Assembly: GCF_009653635.1 (NCBI RefSeq)
Contig: NZ_PPFD01000002.1
Coordinates: forward strand, 744,001 to 808,000
Direction of reading: 5' to 3'
Source: Endozoicomonas sp. OPT23
GTDB lineage: Bacteria; Pseudomonadota; Gammaproteobacteria; Pseudomonadales; Endozoicomonadaceae
Length of the DNA: 64,000 bases
Under the pieces are notes generated by a model that saw only the letters and a program-made list of their open reading frames with translations, was not told the DNA's origin and searched no databases. The position numbers were made by a program, and so were the translations under genes. Shown piece by piece: positions 8,983 through 18,022 of this stretch. Every line of letters begins with the position of its first letter. The stretch's first letter is position 1.

Positions 8983-9007
8983 TTCCATCCCTCAAAAAGG
9001 GATGGAA
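8983..9007 (+). promoter_or_regulatory. Hairpin between trpR and mtr
   Basis: TTCCATCCCT (8983-8992) pairs perfectly with AGGGATGGAA (8998-9007) around a CAAAA loop. It sits 8 bases before the AGGAAG ribosome-binding sequence of mtr. No U run follows, so it is more likely an RNA processing or translation-control element than a terminator. Confidence 0.5.
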
Positions 9008-9032
9008 ATGCTATCAGGAAGAAGCAGAACGT

Positions 9033-10298
9033 ATGACTGAAATGACAGCAACAGCCGTACCGCTGGAAAAGAGCAGCTCGGAAGGCAGTGTTCTCGGCGG
9101 TGTAGTGATCGTAGCAGGTACTGCCATTGGTGCAGGAATGTTTTCTTTGCCCGTTGCCACTAGTGGCATGTGGTTTGGTTATTCATTAATCGTGATGTTG
9201 CTGGTCTGGTACTGCATGTACAGTTCAGCCCTTTATTTGCTGGAAGCGAATCTGAGATTTCCCCGAGGTGCCAGCTTCGACACCATTGCCGAAGCAACTC
9301 TGGGTAAAACAGGGCGGATAGTGAATGGCGTTTCCGTTGCTTTCCTTTGTTACATTCTGACCTATGCCTATATTTCCGGCGGCAGTTCTATCATCAGTCA
9401 TTCGGTGAACTCCGTTTCTGGTGTATCGATTGAACCTGCAATGGCCAGTTTGGTGTTCGCTGTCTTCCTTTCCCTGATCGTGATGATGGGAACAAAAACG
9501 GTTGATCGAATCACTACCGTATTAATGGGCGGTATGATTGTTACGTTTCTGGGATCCATCGGTGGTTTGGTGACTGGCGCTGAGACGCAATCTTTGTTTC
9601 CTGAGTTATCTCTTTCTGAAACATTGCCCTATTCACTGGCTGCCTTTAGTTTTCTCGCCGTAAGCTTCGGAATGCAGACGTCTGTGCCGAGTCTGGTGAA
9701 GTATATGGACAAAGATGGCAGTCGTGTTCGAACGTCACTGTTGACCGGCTCCTTGTTAACCCTGGCGTTCTACCTGCTCTGGCAAGTAGCCGTGTTTGGT
9801 AATCTGACTCGTACCGAGTTTCCGGCGCTTATTGCAGCTGGCGGTAATATTGGCGACATTATTTCAGCCCTTGCTAGTACCGGCTTGAACGACAATGTTA
9901 ATTCATTGTTAAAAGCCTTTTCCAATATGGCGGTTGCCAGTTCATTCCTGGGTGTAGCTCTGTGCCTGTACGATTACATCGCTGACCTGTTTGGCTTTGA
10001 AGATAATCTGCAGGGGCGGATTAAAACTGCAGCCATTACTTTTGTTCCACCTACTCTGCTGGGCGTGATGCTGCCAAACGGCTTTATTACCGCTATTGGT
10101 TATGCCGGCATGGTGATGTGCATTATTTGTATTCTCTCACCTGTAGCTATGGCCTGGATTGGGCGCAAGGAAGAGAGAAATGATTCGTTCAGAGTGACTG
10201 GCGGAGTGGCAAGAATGCTGCTGGTATTTGGTTTTGGTATTCTATCAATGGCACTGGCGGGTTTGGACGCCTTTGGAATGTTACCGACATTCAGTTGA
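9033..10298 (+). CDS. mtr: Tryptophan-specific permease Mtr (HAAAP family)
   Basis: This inner-membrane proton symporter imports tryptophan. The protein (421 residues from the ATG at 9033) has about 11 hydrophobic helices. The diagnostic first-helix motif GGVVIVAGTAIGAGMFSLPV is present, with ILTYAYIS, SLVKYMDKD, NMAVASSFLGVALCLYDYIADLFGFED and PPTLLGVMLPNGF all matching Mtr. An alternative start at 8970 lacks a ribosome-binding site and would run through the hairpin at 8983-9007, so the later ATG with AGGAAG upstream is preferred. TyrP is the close alternative, but the pairing with trpR supports tryptophan. A strong terminator follows at 10314-10356. Confidence 0.88.
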   Translation: MTEMTATAVPLEKSSSEGSVLGGVVIVAGTAIGAGMFSLPVATSGMWFGYSLIVMLLVWYCMYSSALYLLEANLRFPRGASFDTIAEATLGKTGRIVNGVSVAFLCYILTYAYISGGSSIISHSVNSVSGVSIEPAMASLVFAVFLSLIVMMGTKTVDRITTVLMGGMIVTFLGSIGGLVTGAETQSLFPELSLSETLPYSLAAFSFLAVSFGMQTSVPSLVKYMDKDGSRVRTSLLTGSLLTLAFYLLWQVAVFGNLTRTEFPALIAAGGNIGDIISALASTGLNDNVNSLLKAFSNMAVASSFLGVALCLYDYIADLFGFEDNLQGRIKTAAITFVPPTLLGVMLPNGFITAIGYAGMVMCIICILSPVAMAWIGRKEERNDSFRVTGGVARMLLVFGFGILSMALAGLDAFGMLPTFS

Positions 10299-10313
10299 TT
10301 ATAACTAATACAT

Positions 10314-10356
10314 AAAAAAGGCCGTTATCGTAGATTTACGATAACGGCCTTTTTTT
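10314..10356. terminator. Strong bidirectional Rho-independent terminator
   Basis: A 13-bp GC-rich stem (GGCCGTTATCGTA / TACGATAACGGCC) with a 4-nt loop is flanked by A6 on the left and T7 on the right. It serves both mtr on the plus strand and the convergent SDR gene. Confidence 0.92.
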
Positions 10357-10398
10357 GTAACAGTGATTTTAGATGCCGTAACTTTAGATGCTGTAACT

Positions 10399-11163
10399 TT
10401 AAAAAGTATCGCCACCGCCATTTACTGGCAAGTTCTGGCCGGTGATCCACTCGGCCTGATCACTGGCAAGGAAAGTAACTGCTGCGCCAACGTCTGAAGC
10501 TCGGCCGGCGCGAGAAACAGGCAGCTGAGCAATTACCGAGCTGAACAATGCGTTGATCTCTTCAGAAACATTGGTGCTGGCTGCGTTTTCCATCAGGCCC
10601 AGAGAAACAGTGTTAGCAGTGATGCCGTAACCGCCTTCTTCTACCGCTACGGATTTGGTCAGCTGCATACCAGCTGCTTTGGAAGCTCCGTAAATAGACA
10701 AACCGGCAGTACCCTTACGGCCACCGTCAGTACTTATGGTGATAATACGACCGCGGCCTTTTTCACGCATGCCTGGAAGTACGGCACGAATACCGTTCAT
10801 TACACCAAAGACGTTCAGGTCAAACTGGCGATGCCAGCTTTCAGGGTCAGTAAAAGCAAAAGGCAGGAAGTGCTCCGTGTTGCTTTCAACAGGAACGATA
10901 CCGGCGTTGCTGACCAGAATATCCAGAGTACCGATCTCACCAATAGCCTGTTCAAAGGCTTCAAGGCTGGTAACATCAAATGCTTTTACACGAGCATCAA
11001 TATCTTCTGCGCGCAACTCTTCAGCTACTTGCTCGGCGCGCTCCGGAAACAGATCGTTGATGTAAACAGTAGCTCCCGCCAGGCCCAGACTGCGAGCAAT
11101 ACCGACTCCCATGCCCTGACCGGAACCTGTGATCAGAGCTTGATGACCTTTCAAATCGTACAC
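10399..11163 (-). CDS. SDR family NAD(P)-dependent oxidoreductase
   Basis: The 254-residue protein is a classical short-chain dehydrogenase/reductase. It has the cofactor motif TGSGQGMGVG near residues 13-22, the NAG motif in LVSNAGIVP near 84-92, the active-site Ser in TISTDGG near 144, YGASKAAG (YxxxK) near 159-163 and the C-terminal ITGQNLPVNGG segment. It is FabG-like in length and layout. The substrate cannot be assigned, and nothing beside it indicates a pathway. The acidic residue after the second strand (NDLFPERAE) suggests NAD rather than NADP preference. The gene is monocistronic and divergent from the amino acid transporter. Confidence 0.85.
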   Translation of the reverse strand: MYDLKGHQALITGSGQGMGVGIARSLGLAGATVYINDLFPERAEQVAEELRAEDIDARVKAFDVTSLEAFEQAIGEIGTLDILVSNAGIVPVESNTEHFLPFAFTDPESWHRQFDLNVFGVMNGIRAVLPGMREKGRGRIITISTDGGRKGTAGLSIYGASKAAGMQLTKSVAVEEGGYGITANTVSLGLMENAASTNVSEEINALFSSVIAQLPVSRAGRASDVGAAVTFLASDQAEWITGQNLPVNGGGDTF

Positions 11164-11549
11164 TAGAGATACCTCAAATCAGTGGTTTTCGAAGGTCATG
11201 CTAACGATTTGCATCCAGGTAAAAACTCGTACAAGGTCGATGCGAAAGAGCGAGAACTGTTGTATATCTCAGGCTGTCTGGCAGAAAAAGATATAAAAAA
11301 TGGACAATATGAACAATTCACAAAGTATATATTTCTAAATTAATTAGCTGATTTAGGTTTTAAAGCTAAAAACAAAGGTTGCTAAGAGATTGTTTTTGCG
11401 AATGTGGGTTGTATAGGTACAATACGCAGGTCTTCTACTGAAGCAATTGCCAGCGGACAGAAGGATTGTTGACCGGATGGCGAACCTATAACAACACACA
11501 AGTAGTAAAGCGTGTCGGTGACCCCGATACCGTGGAGTGAAATAATAAT
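11164..11549. other. Divergent promoter region, SDR / amino acid ABC transporter
   Basis: This 386-base AT-rich interval has no ORF on the plus strand. It carries one plausible plus-strand promoter (11396-11423) and a long leader, about 120 bases, before the binding-protein gene. Confidence 0.45.
11396..11423 (+). promoter_or_regulatory. Candidate sigma-70 promoter of the amino acid ABC operon
   Basis: TTGCGA (11396-11401) and TACAAT (11418-11423) are separated by 16 bases, about 125 bases upstream of the binding-protein start. The -35 matches in four of six positions and the -10 in five of six. Confidence 0.35.
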
Positions 11550-12359
11550 ATGAAAAGAATAGTGGCCCTGATGGCTGTGCTGTTTGCTTTCAGCACCAGC
11601 CTTTTTGCTTCTGACACAGCTCTGTGGCAGAAGTCGACCCTGAACCAGATCATTGAGCGCGGCACTTTGCGTGTGGGTATGGAAGCTGGCTATATGCCAT
11701 TTGAAGTAACCAACAAACGTGGCGAAATCATTGGTTTCGACGTAGACATTGCCCGTCAGATGGCGAAAGCCATGGGTGTAAAACTGGAACTGGTTAACAC
11801 TGCCTGGGACGGAATCATCCCTGCGCTGCTGACCAAGAAGTTTGACATCATCATGTCCGGCATGACCCTGACTTCCCAGCGTAACCTGCAGATTAACTTT
11901 GCCGAGCCATACATCGTGGTTGGTCAAAGCATCCTGCTGCGTAAAGGTCTGGAAGGCAAGATCTCCAGCTACAAGGATCTGAACAACAAGAACTTTACTG
12001 TTGCCACCAAGCTGGGTACTACCGGTGAAGCGGCGACCAAGCGTTTCCTGGGTAAGTCCAACATCCGTCTGTTTGAAACAGAAGCGGATGGCGCACTGGA
12101 AGTAGCTAACGGTAAAGCTGATGCGTTTGTTTACGACCTGCCTTACAACGCGATCTACACCGCTCAGAACCCGGGCAAGATCTCTCACCTGGACACACCG
12201 TTCACTTTTGAACCGCTGGCCTGGGGTATTCGTAAGGGCGATCCAGACTTCGAAAACTGGCTGAACAACTTTATGCGTCAGATCCGTGGTGATGGTACTT
12301 ACGACAAGATCTACGGCAAGTGGTTTGAAAGCTCTGAATGGCAGAAGACATTAAACTAA
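11550..12359 (+). CDS. Polar amino acid ABC transporter, periplasmic binding protein
   Basis: The 269-residue protein has a signal peptide (residues 1-20, ending LFA) and a family 3 solute-binding fold. LRVGMEAGYMPFEVTNKRGEI opens the domain near residue 41. GFDVDIARQMAKAMG and WDGIIPALLTKKFDIIMSGMT follow, then the hinge and FVYDLPYN. The signature suits polar amino acids in general; the exact ligand is not readable. It is the first gene of a three-gene operon, with the permease starting immediately after its stop and the ATPase overlapping the permease. It should deliver amino acids to the permease at the inner membrane. Confidence 0.9.
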   Translation: MKRIVALMAVLFAFSTSLFASDTALWQKSTLNQIIERGTLRVGMEAGYMPFEVTNKRGEIIGFDVDIARQMAKAMGVKLELVNTAWDGIIPALLTKKFDIIMSGMTLTSQRNLQINFAEPYIVVGQSILLRKGLEGKISSYKDLNNKNFTVATKLGTTGEAATKRFLGKSNIRLFETEADGALEVANGKADAFVYDLPYNAIYTAQNPGKISHLDTPFTFEPLAWGIRKGDPDFENWLNNFMRQIRGDGTYDKIYGKWFESSEWQKTLN

Positions 12360-13349
12360 GTGATTAGCAGTAAACCCGTTATGGGCCGTCCTCTGCAGAT
12401 GGAAAAACAGCCAAGCCAGGTTCTGTGGAACCTGGTCTTCGCTGTACTGTTGCTAGTGATCGGTCTGGGTATCTTTAAGTCCAGTCAATCCATTGACTAC
12501 ACCTGGCGCTGGGAGCGCATTCCTCAGTACATTGTTTATCAGGCTGAAAACGAACTGAGAGCCGAATACGACGGCACAATAACAGCCAACGACGCTGGTC
12601 AATTGATACTGACCAATGACTTCGATGCTGACGAACAAGCAGTTATTGAAGGTTTTAGTGACATACAGGTCAACGAAGGTGACCTGATATTTGAAGGCGA
12701 CCTGCTGGCCGTCAGTTATGAATGGCAACCAGGGCCGATTGCAAACGGTCTGGCAATGACCATCAAGCTGTCGCTGGTGGCTATTGTTTTCGCCATTCTT
12801 TTGGGGGTAATTTCCGGGCTGGCACGTATTTCGCCGAATCCCGCCCTGCGTCATCTTTCTGTTCTCTACATCGAACTTATTCGTGGCACGCCACTGCTGG
12901 TACAGATTTTTATCGTTTACTTCTTTATAGGAACAGTACTGAATCTGGATCGATTTACTGCTGCTGTTGCAGCTTTGTCCATCTTTACCGGAGCCTACAT
13001 AGCCGAAATTATTCGCGCTGGTATTGAGTCTATTAACAAAGGGCAGATGGAAGCGGGTCGGAGTCTGGGAATGGGGCGTGGTCAGACCATGCGCTATATC
13101 ATTCTGCCACAGGCGTTTAAGCAGGTTCTGCCACCACTGGCGGGTCAGTTTATTAACCTGATCAAGGATTCCTCTCTGGTATCGGTTATCTCTCTGACAG
13201 ATTTGACCAAGGCAGGACGTGAAACAGTCAGCAGTACCTTCAGTCCATTTGAAGTCTGGTTTACGGTAGCATTGCTGTATTTGGTATTAACAGGACTATT
13301 GTCGTACGTTGTACGTCGAATGGAGTTGAAGTATGCCGTCAACCGCTGA
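12360..13349 (+). CDS. Polar amino acid ABC transporter, permease
   Basis: This inner-membrane permease of the His/Glu/Gln family has 329 residues. The permease core begins near residue 122 ([21 protein letters not shown]). The cytoplasmic EAA loop, [22 protein letters not shown] near residues 227-248, contacts the ATPase. The start is a GTG directly after the upstream stop; the ATG at 12381 is an alternative. Unusually, one helix (about 24-40) is followed by about 80 soluble residues before the core, making it about 100 residues longer than a typical GlnP/HisM. The last 17 bases overlap the ATPase gene, which indicates translational coupling. Confidence 0.88.
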   Translation: MISSKPVMGRPLQMEKQPSQVLWNLVFAVLLLVIGLGIFKSSQSIDYTWRWERIPQYIVYQAENELRAEYDGTITANDAGQLILTNDFDADEQAVIEGFSDIQVNEGDLIFEGDLLAVSYEWQPGPIANGLAMTIKLSLVAIVFAILLGVISGLARISPNPALRHLSVLYIELIRGTPLLVQIFIVYFFIGTVLNLDRFTAAVAALSIFTGAYIAEIIRAGIESINKGQMEAGRSLGMGRGQTMRYIILPQAFKQVLPPLAGQFINLIKDSSLVSVISLTDLTKAGRETVSSTFSPFEVWFTVALLYLVLTGLLSYVVRRMELKYAVNR

Positions 13350-14106
13350 TGCTGAAGTTTTGAAACCGACAGTTGCAGAACCGATTATAAAAGTAACGGA
13401 CATCCACAAGGTTTACCCCAATGGAGTTCATGCGCTGAAGAATGTCAGCCAGGAAGTTCAGGAAGGTGAAGTGGTTGTGGTTATTGGACCCAGTGGTTCC
13501 GGTAAGTCCACTTTTCTGCGAACCATTAACCAGCTTGAAACCATCAATGCCGGTGAAATCGTCGTTGATGGTATCTCCCTGACGACTCCGGGTGATGTCA
13601 ACAAACTGCGTGAAGAAGTGGGCATGGTGTTTCAATCGTTTAACCTGTTTCCACACCTCTCGGTTCTGGACAATATTTGTCTGGCTCCCATGAAGGTTCG
13701 TGGGCTGAGCAGAAGCGATGCGGAAGACCGTGCAGTCGAACTGTTGGCTAAAGTAGGTTTGTCTGAAAAAGCCCGAAGTTACCCACCTCAGCTGTCCGGT
13801 GGTCAGCAGCAGCGTGTCGCCATTGCTCGTGCCCTGGCCATGCAGCCGCGTATTATGCTGTTTGATGAGCCAACCTCTGCGCTGGATCCGGAAATGGTCG
13901 GCGAAGTGCTGGACGTTATGAAGCAGCTGGCTAAATCCGGAATGACCATGGTCGTTGTAACTCACGAAATGGGCTTTGCCCGTGAAGTGGCTGACCGTGT
14001 GTTGTTTATGGAATCCGGTGAACTGCTGGAAGACAGTTGTCCTGATTCATTCTTTGATCGTCCAGAGAGTGAACGTCTACAGAACTTCCTTAGTCAGGTG
14101 ATCTGA
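13333..14106 (+). CDS. Polar amino acid ABC transporter, ATP-binding protein (GlnQ-like)
   Basis: The 257-residue ATPase powers the transporter encoded by the two genes before it. It has Walker [10 protein letters not shown] near residues 52-60, the Q-loop in [18 protein letters not shown] near 98, the ABC signature [16 protein letters not shown] near 154, Walker [15 protein letters not shown] near 174 and the switch His in VVTHEMGFA near 210. The pattern is that of the GlnQ/HisP/ArtP group. A family-typical length and complete motifs indicate an active protein. A hairpin at 14116-14147 closes the operon. Confidence 0.93.
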   Translation: MPSTADAEVLKPTVAEPIIKVTDIHKVYPNGVHALKNVSQEVQEGEVVVVIGPSGSGKSTFLRTINQLETINAGEIVVDGISLTTPGDVNKLREEVGMVFQSFNLFPHLSVLDNICLAPMKVRGLSRSDAEDRAVELLAKVGLSEKARSYPPQLSGGQQQRVAIARALAMQPRIMLFDEPTSALDPEMVGEVLDVMKQLAKSGMTMVVVTHEMGFAREVADRVLFMESGELLEDSCPDSFFDRPESERLQNFLSQVI

Positions 14107-14115
14107 CTATTGAAT

Positions 14116-14150
14116 ACCGGTCAGTCTCATTTTGAAGGCTGACCGGTTTC
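14116..14150 (+). terminator. Terminator-like hairpin after the ABC operon
   Basis: ACCGGTCAG (14116-14124) pairs exactly with CTGACCGGT (14139-14147) and is followed by a short T-rich stretch. The U tract is weak. Confidence 0.6.
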
Positions 14151-14220
14151 GTTAAGCCCTTCTTATGTTTCTGACCCTGCTTTTGTAAAATGCCTTTCTG
14201 ATTATTTTGGTGAATTGTTT

Positions 14221-14472
14221 ATGGAATGCCGCCTGGGCTGTGGTGCCTGCTGTATAGCTCCATCTATTACTTCTGCTATTCCTGGAATGCCAAACGGAAA
14301 ACCTGCAGGTGTTCGCTGTATTCAACTGAATGAAGCGAATTTGTGCAGTATTTTTGGACAGCCTGAGAGGCCTGCAGTTTGTGGGCACTTTAAAGCAGCG
14401 GATTATGTTTGCGGGGATTCTGATGCTCAGGCTTTAAATAACCTGATTGAGCTGGAAGAGATCACTTTATAA
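14221..14472 (+). CDS. YkgJ family cysteine-cluster protein
   Basis: The 83-residue protein begins MECRLGCGACCIAPSI and carries further cysteines in GVRCIQL, LCSIFGQPERPAVCGHF and YVCGD. This spacing is typical of the YkgJ (UPF0153) zinc- or iron-cluster family, and the GQPERPAVCG segment closely resembles E. coli YkgJ. Function is unknown and a metal-binding role is expected. A GGTGA ribosome-binding sequence sits 7 bases before the ATG at 14221; a TTG at 14215 is possible but less likely. It is convergent with the MaoC-family gene. Confidence 0.85.
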   Translation: MECRLGCGACCIAPSITSAIPGMPNGKPAGVRCIQLNEANLCSIFGQPERPAVCGHFKAADYVCGDSDAQALNNLIELEEITL

Positions 14473-14522
14473 AAATACGACCGGAGATTCCGGCCGTATA
14501 AACATCTTGGAAAAGAAGTAGA

Positions 14523-14999
14523 TCAGCTTTTGAATTCAACTTCAGGCAGCTGATATTCATCCACAATAACTTTGTCTGCAGCAGGCATGATCTCCGCAGT
14601 GCCTTTTACTACAGTCTTACCATCCTGATTCACCACATTGGTGGTAACAGTGGCGCGCTTGCGACGTTCATTGATCTCTTTGACTTCCAACTGAACCGTC
14701 ACAGTATCGCCTACTCGTACCGGACGCATAAACTTTACTTCCTGACCCAGATAGATGCCACCGGGTCCTGGCAGCTTGGTTGCCAGTGCGCAGGAAATCA
14801 GTGAAGAGGTCCACATGCCATGGGCAATACGGCCTTCAAACTGAGTAGTCTTGGCGAAGTCTTCGTCCAGGTGAACGGGGTTGGTATCACCGGAAACCTT
14901 GGCAAAAAGTACCAGATCTTCTTCGGTCAAAGTGCGGGTGAGAGAGTCAGAATCACCCACTTTCAGTTCTGCAAAAGGAATATTTTCCAGCTTACGCAT
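14523..14999 (-). CDS. MaoC-type (R)-enoyl-CoA hydratase (PhaJ-like)
   Basis: The 158-residue hot-dog-fold protein hydrates trans-2-enoyl-CoA to (R)-3-hydroxyacyl-CoA. The catalytic motif lies in SGDTNPVHLDEDFAKTTQFEGRIAHGMW near residues 36-63: Asp38, Asn40 and His43. It is followed by the LPGPGGIYLGQEVKFMRPVRVGDTV strand region typical of PhaJ. It lies 31 bases downstream of the lipase-like gene on the same strand, so the two probably form an operon that links acyl-chain release to fatty-acid or polyhydroxyalkanoate metabolism. No PHA synthase is present in the window, so a PHA role is only inference. Confidence 0.86.
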   Translation of the reverse strand: MRKLENIPFAELKVGDSDSLTRTLTEEDLVLFAKVSGDTNPVHLDEDFAKTTQFEGRIAHGMWTSSLISCALATKLPGPGGIYLGQEVKFMRPVRVGDTVTVQLEVKEINERRKRATVTTNVVNQDGKTVVKGTAEIMPAADKVIVDEYQLPEVEFKS

Positions 15000-15030
15000 T
15001 CTATGTGGCTCTTTAAGAGAATTGTCGAGT

Positions 15031-15984
15031 TTAGATCTTTTCGTTCATCCATTGTATCAGGCGATCAACCACTTGCTGAGCATTGACTTCATTAAACATC
15101 TCATGACGCCCGTCAGGATAAAGTTGCATTGTGACATCACTGAGACCTTCGTTCCGTAAAGCTTTTGTTAGATTCTGTTGTCCTTTTGGGTAACTGACTG
15201 AATCCTGTTCGCCACCCATGACCAGAACAGGCAGATTTGATGGGATTTTACTCAGGTTGGCAGATTTCTGATTACTTAACATGCCAGTGAACAGTTCTTT
15301 CCAGAGCTGATTCGTACAATCGAAACCACAGAGCGGATTATTGGCATAGAGATCAACCTGCTCCTCATCACGACTCAGCCAGTCGAATTCGGTTCGGTTC
15401 GGTTTAAAACGTCGGTTGTAGCTGGTAAACGTCAGTTGTTTGATGATGGGGCTGTGTCCGGTTATTCCTTGCCGCAGAACTTCAAGGCTGGCGACTATTT
15501 TTCCCAGCTGAAGCAACAGTGCTGGTGCAAAGTTGGAGCCCGAAAAAACAGCCGCAGCCACTTCGGGTTGATGCTCAATCAGATAACTTTGCAGCATATA
15601 GCTGCCCATACTGTGGCCAAGCAGAATCAGTGGCAGGTTTGGGTGTTTTGTTTTGATGTCACCAACAACACAAGCTAAGTCTCCTACAACCTGTTGCCAG
15701 CCATTATCGTCAGCAAAATAACCTTTCCCCGTTGTTTTTATGCAGTCGCCGTGGCCTCGGTGGTCATGGGCATAAACGATAAATCCTGCTGCATTAAGTT
15801 GTTGAGCAAGCAGGTCATAGCGTCTGGCGTATTCAGCCATCCCGTGACTGATGTGGATAACAGCTTTGGCGTCTGGAGTATCCCAGCAGATGAATGGAAT
15901 GCTGTGGGTTTGTCGCTGAAGGGAAAATTGCTTCATGCCGGAATCTGCCGCCTGATACTTATTATTATCCGAGGCAGTTAGCAT
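15031..15984 (-). CDS. Alpha/beta hydrolase, monoacylglycerol-lipase-like
   Basis: The 317-residue serine hydrolase has the nucleophile elbow GHSMGS near residues 122-127, the oxyanion-type motif HISHGMAEYARRYD near 44-57 and AHDHRGHGDC near 73. The acid residue lies in VMGGEQDSV near 258 and the catalytic His in PDGRHEMFNEV near 288. This arrangement fits the monoacylglycerol lipase/lysophospholipase group (PldB-like). No signal peptide is evident. Translation may begin at 15984 or at the internal Met (MKQF) at 15936. It is the first gene of a pair with the MaoC hydratase and is divergent from fadD, so a role in lipid turnover is likely. Confidence 0.83.
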   Translation of the reverse strand: MLTASDNNKYQAADSGMKQFSLQRQTHSIPFICWDTPDAKAVIHISHGMAEYARRYDLLAQQLNAAGFIVYAHDHRGHGDCIKTTGKGYFADDNGWQQVVGDLACVVGDIKTKHPNLPLILLGHSMGSYMLQSYLIEHQPEVAAAVFSGSNFAPALLLQLGKIVASLEVLRQGITGHSPIIKQLTFTSYNRRFKPNRTEFDWLSRDEEQVDLYANNPLCGFDCTNQLWKELFTGMLSNQKSANLSKIPSNLPVLVMGGEQDSVSYPKGQQNLTKALRNEGLSDVTMQLYPDGRHEMFNEVNAQQVVDRLIQWMNEKI

Positions 15985-16270
15985 ACTTCAGTCAAGGTAT
16001 TTTTCGCACATCATCTATCAGCTTTTTGTCGGAAATGGTAATCTTCTCCGTCTGTTTACGCTTTTTAAAGAAAATACTTACTAACATTACTGTACATCAC
16101 TTGTCAGTTACTCATTAGAGCTTGTTAGTCGGTTTTTTACGTTTATTTTTACCGGGGCGACAAGGGTTCCTCCTGCCGCTCTGGTTGTAGTTTGTGGTAA
16201 CTGATTTCGTAATGTTTCTGGCATCTCTCGGGCAGTACAGGTTCATTTCTTCAGCAAGGAGGAAGGCCCT

Positions 16271-17959
16271 GTGATAAGCAGTGATTTCTGGCAAGACAAA
16301 TACCCTGAAGGCATTCAACCCGAGATAGATACCGGACAGTATCGGTCTATCCTCGATGTGTTGGACTATTCAGCTCGGCGCTATGCCCATAAGCCAGTGT
16401 TCAGCAATCTTGGTAAAAGTATCTCCTACTCAGAGCTTTATGAGCTGAGTGGGCACTTCTGCAGCTATCTTCAGAACCACACTCGGCTTCGTCCGGGTGA
16501 CCGTATCGCCATTATGATGCCGAACCTGTTGCAGTTTCCTGTCGCGGTATTTGGTGCATTAAGAGCGGGACTGATTGTTGTAAATACCAATCCGCTGTAC
16601 ACCGAAAGGGAAATGGAGCACCAGTTCCGTGACTCTGGCGCGAAGGCGTTGGTCGTACTGGCCAATATGGCGCATATGGCTGAAAAGGTGGTGCCTAAAA
16701 CCACCATCGAAGAAGTGATTATCACTGAAGCCGGTGACCTGTTGTCACCGATTAAACGTACAGTGATCAATCTGGCGGTAAAGCACATCAAGAAAATGGT
16801 GCCGCCGTATAATGTTAAAGGTTCAGTGCCTTTTATCCGGGTGATGAAACTGGGCGCTATTCACGCGCCACAGGACATCCGTCGTGAAGGCGATGATGTT
16901 GCTGTATTGCAATACACGGGTGGTACAACAGGTATCGCTAAAGGTGCGATGCTGAGCCATCGAAATATCATTGCCAATATGTTCCAGGTAAAAGCCATGG
17001 TGGCCAGAAACCTGGAAGATGGTAAGGAAATGCTGGTAGCACCTTTGCCGCTCTATCATATCTTTGCTTTTACTGTGCACTGTATGGTAGGCATGGTAGT
17101 GGGCGCCCACAACCTGCTGATCACCAATCCCCGTGATATGAAGACCTTTATGAAAGATCTGAAAGGTCAGCCTTTCAGCATGTTTGTAGGTCTGAACACT
17201 CTGTTTGTCGGTCTGATGAATAACCCTGAATTCCGCAAGCTTGATTTCAGTCATCTGAAGAATACCGTGTCCGGCGGCATGGCTCTGCAGATGGATACCG
17301 CGGAACGTTGGGAAAATCTTACCGGTTGTAAGGTTTGTGAGGGTTACGGCATGACCGAAACGTCACCAGTAGTGACCATCAACCCTCTGGATCGCATCAA
17401 ACTGGGCAGTATCGGTATTCCTGTGCCTTCCTGTCGTTTGAAGGTCATTGATGACGAAGGTAATGACCTTGGCCTGAATGAAGTGGGTGAACTCTGTGTG
17501 CTTGGCCCACAGGTAATGAAAGGCTACTGGGAGAATGAGGCCGCAACGGCTGACTCTATTGATGAAGCTGGCTGGCTGAAAACAGGCGATATTGCCCGTA
17601 TTGATGATGAAGGTTATATAACCATTGTTGACCGCAAGAAGGATATGATCTGCATTTCCGGCTTTAATGTTTATCCCAATGAGCTGGAAGATGTTTTATC
17701 GGCTCATCCTGACGTTATGCAGTGTGCTGCTATCGGTGTGCCCAACAAGAAAACCGGTGAAGCTATCAAGGTCTTTCTGGTCAGTTCTAATCCTGAACTG
17801 ACAAAGGAAGAGGTGACTCAATACTTCCGCAAGAATGTAACGGGCTATAAAGTGCCCAAGCAGATTGAGTTTCGTGATGAACTGCCAACAACCAATGTCG
17901 GCAAGATTCTTCGTCGTGAGTTGCGGGATGAAGAGTTGAAAAAACTGGTTGATAATTAA
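16271..17959 (+). CDS. fadD: Long-chain fatty acid-CoA ligase
   Basis: This enzyme activates fatty acids to acyl-CoA with ATP at the inner face of the membrane. The 562-residue length matches FadD. It has the AMP-binding P-loop YTGGTTGIAKGAMLSH near residues 215-230, YGMTETSP near 359, the TGDIARIDDEGYITIVDRKKDMI hinge near 438-460 and the C-terminal catalytic lysine in NVGKILRR near 547. The start is a GTG preceded by a strong AAGGAGG site 8 bases upstream. The gene is monocistronic and divergent from the lipase/hydratase pair. I saw no confident FadR operator in the 286-base upstream region. Confidence 0.93.
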   Translation: MISSDFWQDKYPEGIQPEIDTGQYRSILDVLDYSARRYAHKPVFSNLGKSISYSELYELSGHFCSYLQNHTRLRPGDRIAIMMPNLLQFPVAVFGALRAGLIVVNTNPLYTEREMEHQFRDSGAKALVVLANMAHMAEKVVPKTTIEEVIITEAGDLLSPIKRTVINLAVKHIKKMVPPYNVKGSVPFIRVMKLGAIHAPQDIRREGDDVAVLQYTGGTTGIAKGAMLSHRNIIANMFQVKAMVARNLEDGKEMLVAPLPLYHIFAFTVHCMVGMVVGAHNLLITNPRDMKTFMKDLKGQPFSMFVGLNTLFVGLMNNPEFRKLDFSHLKNTVSGGMALQMDTAERWENLTGCKVCEGYGMTETSPVVTINPLDRIKLGSIGIPVPSCRLKVIDDEGNDLGLNEVGELCVLGPQVMKGYWENEAATADSIDEAGWLKTGDIARIDDEGYITIVDRKKDMICISGFNVYPNELEDVLSAHPDVMQCAAIGVPNKKTGEAIKVFLVSSNPELTKEEVTQYFRKNVTGYKVPKQIEFRDELPTTNVGKILRRELRDEELKKLVDN

Positions 17960-18022
17960 ATCAGATTATTGCCGCCCGGATAGTTTGCTACTTGCCGAAC
18001 TATCCGGGTGTGCATCTGTAGA

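Noticed and set aside
11382-12188. 268-codon minus-strand ORF opposite the amino acid binding-protein gene
   Set aside because: It has no family resemblance and lies antisense to a well-supported gene with matching codon use on the other strand.
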